Assembly (NCBI RefSeq): GCF_019956415.1
Contig: NZ_JAHBDK010000034.1
Coordinates: forward strand, 1 to 64,000
Reading direction: 5' to 3'
DNA from: Pseudomonas sp. GL-B-19
GTDB lineage: Bacteria; Pseudomonadota; Gammaproteobacteria; Pseudomonadales; Pseudomonadaceae
DNA: 64,000 bases
The notes under the pieces were generated by a model. That model was not told where the DNA came from. It saw only the letters and a list, made by a program, of their open reading frames with translations, and did no database searches. Every line of letters begins with the position of its first letter. Position 1 is the first letter of the stretch. Both the position numbers and the translations under genes were made by a program. Shown piece after piece: positions 27,187 through 36,173 of the stretch.

Positions 27187-28050
27187 ATGCCTGTCTTGAT
27201 TGAAGCTTTCCTCGACCCCGCCTCGTCGACCTACAGTTACGTGATCTACGAAGCCGATGGCGGCCAATGCGCCATCGTCGACCCGGTGCTCGACTACGAT
27301 CCGGCAGCCGGCAGGACACACACCGTCCAGGCAGACAAAATCATCGCGTTCATCCGCGAACATCAATTGCAGGTGCAATGGTTGCTGGAAACCCACGCCC
27401 ATGCCGATCACCTGTCTGCCGCGCCTTATCTGCGCCGCGAACTGGGCGGCAAAATAGCGATCGGTGAGTCGATCAGCAAGGTTCAAGGCGTGTTCAAAAG
27501 CCTGTTCAACCTGGAGCCGGAATTTCGCATTGATGGTTCGCAGTTCGATCATCTGTTCGCGCCGGGCGAGTCGTTCATGATCGGTAATCTCAAGGCCACC
27601 GCCCTGCATGTGCCCGGCCACACCCCGGCGGACATGGCTTACCTGATTGACGATGATGTGATTCTGGTCGGCGACACCTTGTTCATGCCGGATGTGGGCA
27701 CCGCACGCTGCGACTTTCCCGGCGGCAACGCCAACCAGTTATATGCTTCGATTCGTAAACTGCTGGCCTTCCCGGCCAGTGTGAGTCTGTACGTCTGCCA
27801 CGATTACCCGCCCGAAGGTCGCAAATCCCTGTGCATGACCACAGTCGGCGAACAGCGCAAAAGCAACATTCACGTGCATGACGGTATTGATGAGGCGGCG
27901 TTTGTCGAAATGCGCACTCGACGCGATGCCGGGTTGGGCATGCCAAACCTGTTGCTACCAGCAATTCAGGTGAATGTGCGGGCCGGAAATTTGCCCCCAG
28001 CCGAGAGTAACGGCGTGACCTACCTGAAAATCCCCATCAACCAACTATGA
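27187..28050 (+). CDS. blh: Persulfide dioxygenase-like metallo-hydrolase (ETHE1/Blh family)
   Basis: 287 residues from ATG at 27187 (MPVLIEAFLDPAS), the normal N-terminus of the family; an ATG 14 codons earlier is also in frame. Metallo-beta-lactamase fold with metal-binding THAHADH at residues 69-75, HVPGHTPADM, and the iron ligand D in LVGDTLFMPDVGTARCDFPGG. ETHE1-type enzymes oxidise glutathione persulfide to sulfite. Residues CHDYPPEG provide the last metal His. No rhodanese domain is fused. Divergent from the TauE/SafE exporter, which would remove the sulfite. Confidence 0.88.
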   Translation: MPVLIEAFLDPASSTYSYVIYEADGGQCAIVDPVLDYDPAAGRTHTVQADKIIAFIREHQLQVQWLLETHAHADHLSAAPYLRRELGGKIAIGESISKVQGVFKSLFNLEPEFRIDGSQFDHLFAPGESFMIGNLKATALHVPGHTPADMAYLIDDDVILVGDTLFMPDVGTARCDFPGGNANQLYASIRKLLAFPASVSLYVCHDYPPEGRKSLCMTTVGEQRKSNIHVHDGIDEAAFVEMRTRRDAGLGMPNLLLPAIQVNVRAGNLPPAESNGVTYLKIPINQL

Positions 28051-28064
28051 CGCCCCGCCCTCTG

Positions 28065-28183
28065 CGTAGCAGCTGTCGAGCAACGCGAGGCTGCGTCTGC
28101 GGTTTGCCTGACAAAACTCGATTGCCGGGTTTGCGACGGCTGCGCCGCCGGACGCTGCCTCGCGGGGCTCGACAGCTGCTACA
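28065..28183. repeat. Long palindromic element, family C copy 2
   Basis: The left arm begins CGTAGCAGCTGTCGAGCAAC at 28065 and the right arm ends GGGGCTCGACAGCTGCTACA at 28183. Arms match over the outer 15 bases and again in GGCTGCGTC/GACGCTGCC blocks, with a loop that includes GCCTGACAAAACTCG. It starts 15 bp after the stop of the persulfide dioxygenase gene. Confidence 0.8.
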
Positions 28184-28220
28184 AATCCCACCAACAAACT
28201 CTGACTCCCCCTACCCTCCG

Positions 28221-28260
28221 CGTAGCAGCTGTCGAGCAACGCGAGGCTGCGTCTGCGATT
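28221..28260. repeat. Half copy of the family C element (tandem to copy 2)
   Basis: CGTAGCAGCTGTCGAGCAAC at 28221 repeats the first arm of copy 2 for 37 bases with no change, 156 bp away, and similarity continues into the loop (GACAAAAC, ATGGCCGGG). No opposing arm follows. It looks like a partial duplication of copy 2, ending close to the bkdR stop. Confidence 0.8.
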
Positions 28261-28292
28261 TTCCAGACAAAACCCAATGGCCGGGATTGGGG

Positions 28293-28781
28293 TTAGTTGG
28301 ACAGGGTCAGGCCATTCGCCGGCAACGGCAGCGCGGTTTTGTAGCGCACTTGCTTGAGGGCGAAGCTCGAACGAATGTTCGCCACGCCAGGGACTTTGGT
28401 GAGGAAATCCATCATGAAGCGCTCCAGCGACTGGATGGTCGGCACCAATACCCGAATCAAATAGTCCGGGTCGCCGGCCATCAAATAGCATTCCATCACT
28501 TCCGGGCGATCCGAAATCGCTTCCTCGAAATGCTGCAACGCCTCTTCCACCTGTTTCTCCAGACTGACGTGAATGAACACATTCACGTGCAGCCCCAACA
28601 GGTCCGCATCCAACAGCGTCACTTGCTCGCGAATCAGGCCCAATTCTTCCATCGCCTTGACCCGGTTGAAGCACGGTGTCGGCGACAGATTGACCGAGCG
28701 TGCGAGGTCGGCGTTGGTGATGCGCGCATTCTCTTGAAGGCTGTTCAAAATGCCGATATCGGTACGGTCCAGTTTGCGCAT
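28293..28781 (-). CDS. bkdR: Lrp-family activator of the bkd operon, BkdR
   Basis: 162 residues, Lrp/AsnC family: helix-turn-helix at about residues 5-60 (RKLDRTDIGILNSLQENARI, NADLARSVNLSPTPCFNRVKAM) and a ligand-binding RAM domain at about 70-150 (ECYLMAGDPDYLIRV). BkdR is the positive regulator of branched-chain keto acid dehydrogenase in Pseudomonas and responds to branched-chain amino acids. It is divergent from bkdA1, with 185 bp between the two starts in which its binding sites should lie. Confidence 0.95.
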   Translation of the reverse strand: MRKLDRTDIGILNSLQENARITNADLARSVNLSPTPCFNRVKAMEELGLIREQVTLLDADLLGLHVNVFIHVSLEKQVEEALQHFEEAISDRPEVMECYLMAGDPDYLIRVLVPTIQSLERFMMDFLTKVPGVANIRSSFALKQVRYKTALPLPANGLTLSN

Positions 28782-28966
28782 GAGACAAAACCACCTGTTT
28801 TTTATGTTTATTCAGATTTTTTATCCTTAAATGATCTTCAGTGCAACGAAACAGAGATAAATATTCTTCTTCGCCGGGCCTATGATTGTTGTAGGACAAG
28901 AATTCTTCCACAGAGGAATGACGGTCAGCTCACTACAAGAAATTCACAAGATCGAGCGTAGAAGCC

Positions 28967-30202
28967 ATGAAACAAGCGTACGAACCGCTGCAACTGCACG
29001 TTCCCGAACCCTCGGGCCGTCCCGGCTGCAAAACCGACTTCTCCTACCTGCGTCTGACCGACGCCGGCACGGTGCGCAAACCTTCCATCGACGTTGAACC
29101 CGCCGACACCGCCGACCTGGCCAAAGGCCTGATTCGCGTGCTCGACGACCAGGGCAATGCCCACGGTCCGTGGGCTGAAGACGTACCGGTCGAGATCCTG
29201 CGTAAAGGCATGCGCGCCATGCTCAAGACCCGGATCTACGACAACCGCATGGTCGTCGCCCAGCGTCAGAAAAAAATGTCGTTCTACATGCAGAGCCTCG
29301 GCGAAGAAGCCATCGGCAGCGGCCAGGCCCTGGCCTTGAACATCGACGACATGTGCTTCCCCACCTATCGTCAGCAAAGCATCTTGATGGCCCGCGATGT
29401 GCCGCTGGTGGGCCTGATCTGCCAACTGCTGTCCAACGAGCGCGATCCGCTCAAGGGCCGCCAGTTGCCGATCATGTACTCGGTGAAAGACGCCGGCTTC
29501 TTCACCATTTCCGGCAACCTCGCCACCCAATTTGTACAGGGCGTGGGCTGGGGCATGGCCTCGGCGATCAAGGGCGACACCAAAATCGCCTCGGCCTGGA
29601 TCGGCGACGGCGCCACCGCCGAATCCGACTTCCACACCGCCCTCACCTTCGCTCACGTGTACCGGGCGCCGGTGATCCTCAACGTGGTCAACAACCAGTG
29701 GGCAATCTCCACCTTCCAGGCCATTGCCGGCGGTGAAGCCACCACGTTTGCCGGTCGTGGCGTCGGCTGCGGCATTGCCTCCCTGCGGGTTGATGGCAAC
29801 GATTTCGTCGCGGTCTACGCCGCCTCTGCCTGGGCCGCCGAACGTGCACGCCGCAACCTCGGCCCGACCATGATCGAGTGGGTCACCTACCGCGCCGGCC
29901 CACACTCCACCTCCGATGATCCGTCCAAGTACCGTCCTGCCGACGACTGGAGCTACTTCCCGTTGGGCGACCCAATTGCGCGCCTCAAGCAGCACCTGAT
30001 CAAGGTCGGTCACTGGTCCGAAGAGGAACACACCGCCGTCAGCGCCGAGCTGGAAGCCGAAGTCATTGCCGCACAGAAAGAAGCCGAACAGTACGGCACC
30101 CTCGCCGGTGGCCAGATTCCAAGCGCCGCGACCATGTTCGAAGACGTCTACAAAGAGATGCCGGAGCACTTGAAGCGCCAGCGTCAAGAGTTGGGGATCT
30201 GA
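28967..30202 (+). CDS. bkdA1: Branched-chain 2-oxoacid dehydrogenase E1 alpha subunit
   Basis: 411 residues, matching Pseudomonas BkdA1 in length. With BkdA2 it forms the thiamine-diphosphate E1 that decarboxylates the keto acids of valine, leucine and isoleucine. The ThDP/Mg motif runs from GDGATAESDFH to VVNNQWAIS. Phosphorylation-loop-like sequence YRAGPHSTSDDPSKYR is present, although bacterial enzymes are not known to be regulated by that kinase. First gene of the bkdA1-A2-B-lpdV operon; the next start is 1 bp after its stop. Confidence 0.97.
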   Translation: MKQAYEPLQLHVPEPSGRPGCKTDFSYLRLTDAGTVRKPSIDVEPADTADLAKGLIRVLDDQGNAHGPWAEDVPVEILRKGMRAMLKTRIYDNRMVVAQRQKKMSFYMQSLGEEAIGSGQALALNIDDMCFPTYRQQSILMARDVPLVGLICQLLSNERDPLKGRQLPIMYSVKDAGFFTISGNLATQFVQGVGWGMASAIKGDTKIASAWIGDGATAESDFHTALTFAHVYRAPVILNVVNNQWAISTFQAIAGGEATTFAGRGVGCGIASLRVDGNDFVAVYAASAWAAERARRNLGPTMIEWVTYRAGPHSTSDDPSKYRPADDWSYFPLGDPIARLKQHLIKVGHWSEEEHTAVSAELEAEVIAAQKEAEQYGTLAGGQIPSAATMFEDVYKEMPEHLKRQRQELGI

Positions 30203-30203
30203 C

Positions 30204-31262
30204 ATGAACGACCACAACAACAAAATTGAGCTGGAAACCGCCATGACTACGACCACCATGACCATGATCCAGGCCCTGCGCTCGGCCATGGATGTGATGC
30301 TTGAGCGTGACGACAACGTCGTGGTCTTCGGCCAGGACGTTGGCTACTTCGGCGGCGTCTTCCGTTGCACCGAAGGCCTGCAGACCAAGTACGGCACCTC
30401 CCGTGTGTTCGACGCGCCAATCTCCGAAAGCGGGATCGTCGGTGTCGCCGTGGGCATGGGCGCTTACGGTCTGCGCCCGGTGGCCGAGATCCAGTTCGCC
30501 GACTACGTCTACCCGGCGTCGGACCAGATCATTTCCGAAGCCGCCCGCCTGCGTTATCGCTCGGCCGGCGAGTTCACCGCCCCGATGACCCTGCGCATGC
30601 CTTGCGGCGGCGGCATCTATGGCGGCCAGACCCACAGCCAGAGCATCGAGGCGATGTTCACTCAGGTTTGCGGTCTGCGCACGGTCATGCCGTCCAACCC
30701 ATACGACGCCAAAGGTCTGCTGATCGCCTCCATCGAAAACGATGACCCGGTGATCTTCCTTGAGCCAAAACGCCTGTACAACGGCCCGTTCGACGGCCAT
30801 CACGATCGCCCGGTAACCCCTTGGTCGAAACACCCGGCCGCACAGGTTCCGGACGGTTACTACACCGTGCCGCTGGACGTCGCCGCCATTGCCCGTCCGG
30901 GCAAGGACGTGACTATCCTGACTTACGGCACCACCGTTTATGTGTCGCAAGTGGCGGCTGAAGAAACCGGCATCGACGCTGAAGTCATCGACCTGCGCAG
31001 CCTGTGGCCGCTGGACCTGGACACCATCGTCAAATCGGTGAAGAAAACCGGCCGATGCGTGATCGTTCACGAAGCGACCCGTACCTGTGGCTTCGGCGCC
31101 GAACTGGTCGCGCTGGTGCAAGAGCACTGCTTCCACTACCTGGAAGCGCCTATCGAACGCGTCACCGGTTGGGACACTCCCTACCCGCACGCGCAAGAGT
31201 GGGCGTATTTCCCTGGGCCGTCCCGTGTGGGCGCGGCTTTGCATCGGGTTATGGAGGTCTGA
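30204..31262 (+). CDS. bkdA2: Branched-chain 2-oxoacid dehydrogenase E1 beta subunit
   Basis: 352 residues from ATG at 30204 (MNDHNNKIELETAM), the same N-terminus as in Pseudomonas putida BkdA2; an ATG 13 codons on is an alternative. Transketolase-like pyrimidine domain (GQDVGYFGGVFRCTEGL, ISESGIVGVAVGMGAYGLRP) followed by the C-terminal domain (HEATRTCGFGAEL, GWDTPYPHAQEW). Partner of BkdA1 in the E1 heterotetramer. Its stop TGA overlaps nothing, but the bkdB ATG follows directly, so translation is coupled. Confidence 0.97.
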   Translation: MNDHNNKIELETAMTTTTMTMIQALRSAMDVMLERDDNVVVFGQDVGYFGGVFRCTEGLQTKYGTSRVFDAPISESGIVGVAVGMGAYGLRPVAEIQFADYVYPASDQIISEAARLRYRSAGEFTAPMTLRMPCGGGIYGGQTHSQSIEAMFTQVCGLRTVMPSNPYDAKGLLIASIENDDPVIFLEPKRLYNGPFDGHHDRPVTPWSKHPAAQVPDGYYTVPLDVAAIARPGKDVTILTYGTTVYVSQVAAEETGIDAEVIDLRSLWPLDLDTIVKSVKKTGRCVIVHEATRTCGFGAELVALVQEHCFHYLEAPIERVTGWDTPYPHAQEWAYFPGPSRVGAALHRVMEV

Positions 31263-32534
31263 ATGGGCACGCACGTTATTAAAATGCCGGACATTGGTGA
31301 AGGCATTGCAGAAGTTGAATTGTCGGTATGGCACGTCAAGGTCGGCGACATGGTCGTCGAAGATCAGGTGCTGGCCGATGTGATGACCGACAAGGCGATG
31401 GTCGACATCCCTTCGCCGGTCCACGGCAAGGTGATCGCGCTGGGCGGTGTGCCCGGCGAAGTCATGGCGGTTGGCAGCATCCTGATCAGCATTGAAGTGG
31501 AAGGCGCGGGCAACGTTAAAGAGTCGGCGCAGCCTGCTCCAGTTAAAGAAGCGCCGGTTGCAGCGCCTAAAGTTGCAGCCGTGGTGGAAAGCAAACCGGT
31601 CGCTGCCGCAGCGCCGCGAGTGGCTGTCTGCCAAGGCCCGATGGTGGCCCGCGAGGCCGACGAACGTCCGCTGGCCTCCCCGGCCGTGCGCAAACATGCG
31701 CTGGACCTCGGCATTCAATTGCGTCTGGTACGTGGCAGCGGCCCTGCCGGCCGCGTGTTGCACGAAGACCTCGACGCCTATCTGGCGCAAGGTCAGTCGA
31801 ATGCATCGACCGTGACCTCCGCTTACGCCCAGCGTAACGACGAAGAGCAAATCCCGGTCATCGGCATGCGCCGCAAGATCGCCCAGCGCATGCAGGACGC
31901 CACCCAGCGCGCGGCACACTTCAGTTACGTCGAAGAAATCGACGTCACCGCCGTCGAAGAACTGCGCGCACACCTGAACGAAAAACACGGCGCAACCCGT
32001 GGCAAGCTGACCTTGCTGCCGTTCCTGGTCCGCGCCCTGGTTGTCGCCCTGCGCGACTTCCCGCAGATCAACGCCCGTTACGACGACGAAGCCCAAGTCA
32101 TCACCCGCCTCGGCGCGGTGCATGTGGGCATCGCCACCCAGGCCGACATCGGTTTGATGGTGCCGGTCGTCCGTCATGCCGAAGCCCGCAGCCTGTGGGA
32201 CAACGCGGCAGAAATCTCCCGTTTGGCCACCGCCGCACGCAATGGCAAGGCCAGCCGCGATGAATTGTCCGGTTCGAGCATTACCTTGACCAGCCTCGGC
32301 GCCTTGGGCGGCATCGTCAGCACCCCGGTGCTGAACCTGCCGGAAGTGGCGATTGTTGGCGTCAACAAAATCGTCGAACGCCCGATGGTGGTCAAAGGCC
32401 AGATCGTGATTCGCAAGATGATGAACCTCTCCAGCTCCTTCGATCACCGCGTGGTCGATGGCATGGACGCGGCGCAATTCATCCAGGCCGTTCGCGGCTT
32501 GCTCGAACAACCCGCTACCCTGTTTGTGGAGTAA
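31263..32534 (+). CDS. bkdB: Branched-chain 2-oxoacid dehydrogenase E2 (lipoamide acyltransferase)
   Basis: 423 residues. One N-terminal lipoyl domain with lipoyl-lysine K44 in VMTDKAMVDIP, an Ala/Pro/Val-rich linker (about 82-125), an E1/E3-binding domain (ASPAVRKHALDLGIQLRLV, about 137-172) and a catalytic acyltransferase domain ending with the HxxxDG motif in SSSFDHRVVDGMDAAQF. It transfers the branched acyl group to CoA and is the core of the complex. Third gene of the operon, 3 bp before lpdV. Confidence 0.97.
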   Translation: MGTHVIKMPDIGEGIAEVELSVWHVKVGDMVVEDQVLADVMTDKAMVDIPSPVHGKVIALGGVPGEVMAVGSILISIEVEGAGNVKESAQPAPVKEAPVAAPKVAAVVESKPVAAAAPRVAVCQGPMVAREADERPLASPAVRKHALDLGIQLRLVRGSGPAGRVLHEDLDAYLAQGQSNASTVTSAYAQRNDEEQIPVIGMRRKIAQRMQDATQRAAHFSYVEEIDVTAVEELRAHLNEKHGATRGKLTLLPFLVRALVVALRDFPQINARYDDEAQVITRLGAVHVGIATQADIGLMVPVVRHAEARSLWDNAAEISRLATAARNGKASRDELSGSSITLTSLGALGGIVSTPVLNLPEVAIVGVNKIVERPMVVKGQIVIRKMMNLSSSFDHRVVDGMDAAQFIQAVRGLLEQPATLFVE

Positions 32535-32537
32535 GGC

Positions 32538-33920
32538 ATGCAATCTCTGAACACCACACTGCTGATCATCGGCGGCGGCCCTGGCGGATATGTGACGGCG
32601 ATTCGTGCCGGTCAACTGGGCATTTCCACCATTTTGGTAGAAGGCGAATCCCTGGGCGGCACCTGCCTGAACATCGGCTGCATCCCGTCCAAGGCGTTGA
32701 TTCACGTGGCCGAGCAGTTTCACCAGACGCAACACCACAGCCAGCATTCGGCTTTGGGCATCAGCGTTTCGGCGCCGACCCTCGACATCACCATGAGTGT
32801 CGAGTGGAAGGATGGCATCGTTGATCGCCTGACCACTGGCGTCGCGGCGCTACTGAAAAAGAACAAAGTCCAGGTGATTCAAGGCTGGGCCAAGGTCGTC
32901 GACGGCAAAACCGTCGACGTCGGCGACACGCGTATTCAGTGCGAGCACCTGGTGCTGGCCACCGGGTCGAAAAGCGTAAACCTGCCGATGCTGCCGATTG
33001 GCGGCCCGATCATCTCCTCCACCGAAGCCCTGGCGCCGAAGTCCGTGCCAAAACGGCTGACCGTGGTCGGTGGCGGCTATATCGGTCTGGAGCTGGGGAT
33101 TGCCTATTGCAAGCTCGGTGCCGAGGTCAGTGTGGTCGAGGCGCAGGAACGCATCCTGCCCGCCTATGATGCCGAACTGACTCAGCCGGTACACGACGAA
33201 CTGAAAAAGCTCGGCGTGAAGCTTTACTTGAAGCACAGCGTTCAAGGCTTTGATTCAGAAAGCAACTTACTGAAAGTATTGGGTCCGGATGGCGACACTC
33301 TGAATCTGGAAACCGATCAGGTGTTGGTGGCCGTCGGTCGCAAACCCAATACTCAGGGCTGGAACCTCGAAGCGCTGAACCTGGACATGAACGGCTCGGC
33401 GATCAAGATCGACCACCGCTGTCAGACCAGCATGCGCAACGTATACGCCATCGGCGACCTGAGCGGCGAACCGATGCTTGCGCACCGGGCCATGGCTCAG
33501 GGCGAGATGGTGGCCGAACTGATCAGCGGTAAAACCCGCGAGTTCAACCCCACCGCCATCGCGGCCGTGTGCTTTACCGACCCGGAACTGGTGGTGGTCG
33601 GCAAGACCCCGGATGAGGCCGAGACCGCCGGTCTGGACTGCATCGTCGCAAGCTTCCCGTTCGCGGCCAATGGCCGGGCGATGACGCTGGAATCGAAAAG
33701 CGGCTTTGTGCGGGTTGTCGCTCGTCGGGACAATCATGTGATTGTCGGCTGGCAAGCGGTGGGTGTGGGGGTTTCCGAACTGTCTACGGCGTTCGCGCAA
33801 AGCCTGGAAATGGGCGCGCGGCTGGAAGACATCGGCGGCACCATCCATGCGCATCCGACCTTGGGCGAGGCTGTTCAAGAAGCGGCTTTGCGTGCCCTCG
33901 GCCATGCGTTGCACCTGTAA
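32538..33920 (+). CDS. lpdV: Dihydrolipoyl dehydrogenase E3 specific to the bkd complex (LPD-Val)
   Basis: 460 residues. FAD-binding GGGPGGYV at residues 12-19, redox disulfide C43/C48 in GGTCLNIGCIPSK, NAD-binding GGGYIGLELG near residue 178, and the C-terminal His-Glu pair in HAHPTLGEAVQEA. It reoxidises the dihydrolipoyl arm of BkdB. Pseudomonas keeps this dedicated E3 separate from that of the pyruvate and 2-oxoglutarate complexes. Last gene of the operon; a family C palindrome follows 17 bp after the stop. Confidence 0.97.
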   Translation: MQSLNTTLLIIGGGPGGYVTAIRAGQLGISTILVEGESLGGTCLNIGCIPSKALIHVAEQFHQTQHHSQHSALGISVSAPTLDITMSVEWKDGIVDRLTTGVAALLKKNKVQVIQGWAKVVDGKTVDVGDTRIQCEHLVLATGSKSVNLPMLPIGGPIISSTEALAPKSVPKRLTVVGGGYIGLELGIAYCKLGAEVSVVEAQERILPAYDAELTQPVHDELKKLGVKLYLKHSVQGFDSESNLLKVLGPDGDTLNLETDQVLVAVGRKPNTQGWNLEALNLDMNGSAIKIDHRCQTSMRNVYAIGDLSGEPMLAHRAMAQGEMVAELISGKTREFNPTAIAAVCFTDPELVVVGKTPDEAETAGLDCIVASFPFAANGRAMTLESKSGFVRVVARRDNHVIVGWQAVGVGVSELSTAFAQSLEMGARLEDIGGTIHAHPTLGEAVQEAALRALGHALHL

Positions 33921-33937
33921 ATCCGGACGCAAAACCC

Positions 33938-34085
33938 TGTAGCAGCTGACGAGCACCGCAAGGCAGCGTCCGGCGACGAAGTCGTCGCAAAACCTGCCAC
34001 CCAGTGCTTTCAGGTACACCGAGCCAGCTGGAATGCGACGACTTCGTCGCCGGACGCTGCCTCGCGGGGCTCGACAGCTGCTACA
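33938..34085. repeat. Long palindromic element, family C copy 4
   Basis: Left arm TGTAGCAGCTGACGAGCACC at 33938; right arm ends CGGGGCTCGACAGCTGCTACA at 34085 (last 21 bases abbreviated to the outer 20 in comparison). The middle parts CGACGAAGTCGTCGC and GCGACGACTTCGTCGCCGGACGC (short excerpts) are complementary. The loop holds CTTTCAGGTACACCG, related to the loop of copy 1. Located between lpdV and ilvE; 34086-34219 shows no gene. Confidence 0.82.
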
Positions 34086-34219
34086 CGGGACGTATCGATG
34101 GTCGCAGAGATCGAATTGCAGGCTGCGAAACCACCTCGGAATGAAGTATTGTTGTCCCCATCCAAAAAACGTCAGAAGCCTTGAACCGTTTCGGCGGTTG
34201 TTCAGTGATAGAGGGTGTC

Positions 34220-35239
34220 ATGGGTAACGAAAGCATCAATTGGGACAAGCTGGGTTTTGACTACATCAAGACAGACAAGCGTTTCTTGTCGTACTGGCGC
34301 AATGGCGAGTGGGACAAAGGCACCCTGACCGAAGACAACGTGCTGCACATCAGCGAAGGCTCCACTGCCCTTCACTATGGCCAGCAATGCTTCGAAGGCA
34401 TGAAGGCCTATCGTTGCAAGGACGGTTCGATCAACCTGTTCCGCCCGGACCAGAACGCCCTGCGCATGCAGCGCAGCTGTGCACGCCTGCTGATGCCGTT
34501 CGTCGAAACCGAACAGTTCATCGAAGCCTGCAAAGCAGTGGTCCGCGCCAACGAGCGTTTCATCCCGCCTTACGGCACCGGCGGCGCGCTGTACCTGCGC
34601 CCGTTCGTGATCGGCGTGGGTGACAACATCGGCGTACGTACCGCCCCCGAGTTCATCTTCTCGATCTTCGCCATTCCGGTCGGCGCCTACTTCAAGGGCG
34701 GCCTGACCCCGCACAACTTCCTGATCTCCAGCTTCGACCGTGCAGCCCCACAAGGCACCGGCGCGGCTAAGGTCGGTGGCAACTACGCCGCCAGCCTGAT
34801 GCCAGGTTCCCAGGCCAAGAAAGCTCACTACGCTGACTGCATCTACCTGGACCCGATGACCCACACCAAGATCGAAGAAGTCGGTTCTGCCAACTTCTTC
34901 GGGATCACCCACGACAACAAGTTCGTCACCCCGAACTCGCCGTCGGTCCTGCCAGGCATCACCCGCCTGTCGCTGATCGAACTGGCCAAATCGCGTCTGG
35001 GCATGGAAGTGATTGAAGGTGACGTGTTCATCGACAAGCTCTCGGACTTCAAGGAAGCCGGCGCTTGCGGTACCGCGGCCGTGATCACCCCGATCGGCGG
35101 CATCAGCTACAACGACCACCTGCACGTGTTCCACAGCGAAACCGAAGTCGGCCCGGTCACCCAGAAGCTCTACAAAGAGCTAACCGGTGTACAGACCGGC
35201 GACATCGAAGCGCCAGCGGGCTGGATCGTCAAGGTTTGA
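34220..35239 (+). CDS. ilvE: Branched-chain amino acid aminotransferase
   Basis: 339 residues from ATG at 34220 (MGNESINWDKLGFDYIKTD), the usual start of this type II IlvE. Class IV PLP fold; the PLP lysine lies in TGAAKVGGNYAAS, the YFGI-type motif in EVGSANFFGI, and GACGTAAVITPIG binds the phosphate. It interconverts branched-chain amino acids and their keto acids, making the substrates of the adjacent bkd complex when it works in the catabolic direction, although it has a palindrome and a 130-bp gap between and probably its own promoter. A clear terminator follows. Confidence 0.94.
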   Translation: MGNESINWDKLGFDYIKTDKRFLSYWRNGEWDKGTLTEDNVLHISEGSTALHYGQQCFEGMKAYRCKDGSINLFRPDQNALRMQRSCARLLMPFVETEQFIEACKAVVRANERFIPPYGTGGALYLRPFVIGVGDNIGVRTAPEFIFSIFAIPVGAYFKGGLTPHNFLISSFDRAAPQGTGAAKVGGNYAASLMPGSQAKKAHYADCIYLDPMTHTKIEEVGSANFFGITHDNKFVTPNSPSVLPGITRLSLIELAKSRLGMEVIEGDVFIDKLSDFKEAGACGTAAVITPIGGISYNDHLHVFHSETEVGPVTQKLYKELTGVQTGDIEAPAGWIVKV

Positions 35240-35269
35240 TCTGACGCGGCTGTTCGCTCGAGCAAAAAA

Positions 35270-35303
35270 GTCCGGCTATCGATTGGATAGCCGGGCTTTT
35301 TTT
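35270..35303 (+). terminator. Rho-independent terminator after ilvE
   Basis: GTCCGGCTATC and GATAGCCGGGC form an 11-bp stem (one G-U pair) with a GATTG loop, followed by TTTTTTT at about 35297-35303 and preceded by AAAAAA. It lies 31 bp after the ilvE stop. Confidence 0.9.
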
Positions 35304-35335
35304 CGCCTTCGATTTGTCAGAGTTATTTTTACAAT

Positions 35336-36091
35336 TCAGTGGGTAACGGAAATATCTTGATGCCTTTTATCAATAGGTATTGATGATCCGTTTGAAGACG
35401 GCAGCGCCAGGTCGAACTGCGCGCCAAGCGCCTTGCGCCCCACCGCCGTCAACGTCAACGCCCGGCTGTCCAGGTCCTGCGTCACCCACTTACGTTTGAT
35501 CGCGGATTGCAGCAACGCCGCCCCCAACGAGCCACCCAGATGCGGCCGACGCATGCTCCAGTCCAGACACGGACAGGCGAAACGGCGACGCAGCGTACTC
35601 AGGTCCTTGACCTCAATGCCCAATCCTTCAAACAGCGCCTCGCCGCTGTCACTCAGCCGATAAGCCTGCTCATCGGTTTCCAGCAACCAGCCTTTTTCCA
35701 GCATCCGGTCATGCAGCAACACCGCCAGCGTGCCGGCCATGTGGTCGTAGCAGGTGCGAGCGAATTGCAGGCGATCCGGCGTGCGCGAGTTGAACGTCGG
35801 CGCGGTGTTCTGGCCGATCACCATCAGCGCTTCCAGTGCCTGGGCCACGCGTTTGTCCGCCAGGCTGTAATAACGATGGCGGCCCTGCACGTGCAGCCGC
35901 ACCAGCGCCAGTTCCTTGAGTTTGGACAAGTGCGCGCTGGCGGTGGAGGCGCTTACCTCGGCAATCGCCGCCAGTTCGGTGCTGGTGCGGGCGTGGCCGT
36001 CCATCAGCGAACAGAGGATTTTCGTCCGGGCCGGCTCCGCGATGGCTGCCGCTACGTGAGAGACGCCGATGTCGTGTTGTTCTACGTTCAT
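35336..36091 (-). CDS. ArsR/SmtB-family winged-helix regulator with a C-terminal extension
   Basis: 251 residues, much longer than the ~100 of classical ArsR proteins. The N-terminal winged helix (about 8-85) reads AAIAEPARTKILCSLMDGHARTS, AEVSASTASAHLSKLKELAL and HRYYSLADKRVAQALEAL (quoted in pieces). No metal-binding CxC is seen in the recognition helix. The extra domain (100-251) contains LCYDHMAGTLAVLLHDRM-like and CPCLDWSMRRPHLGG segments; its two or three cysteines could sense a redox or metal signal. It is divergent from the P450 gene (82 bp between starts), which it probably regulates. Confidence 0.87.
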   Translation of the reverse strand: MNVEQHDIGVSHVAAAIAEPARTKILCSLMDGHARTSTELAAIAEVSASTASAHLSKLKELALVRLHVQGRHRYYSLADKRVAQALEALMVIGQNTAPTFNSRTPDRLQFARTCYDHMAGTLAVLLHDRMLEKGWLLETDEQAYRLSDSGEALFEGLGIEVKDLSTLRRRFACPCLDWSMRRPHLGGSLGAALLQSAIKRKWVTQDLDSRALTLTAVGRKALGAQFDLALPSSNGSSIPIDKRHQDISVTH

Positions 36092-36173
36092 ATTTCGCTC
36101 CCGGACGAATCAAGGGCCTTTCGGACTGGAGATAGTAGCAACACTTTCCCCACCCCGAACGAGGCTGCGACCC

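Noticed and set aside
28925..30316. A 463-codon minus-strand frame opposite bkdA1
   Set aside because: Antisense shadow of BkdA1; also crosses the divergent promoter region's end without its own signals.
30063..32747. An 894-codon open frame on the minus strand, opposite bkdA2 and bkdB
   Set aside because: It lies antisense to two certain, highly conserved genes; the protein is His/Val/Arg-rich with no domain. It is a by-product of GC-rich codon usage.
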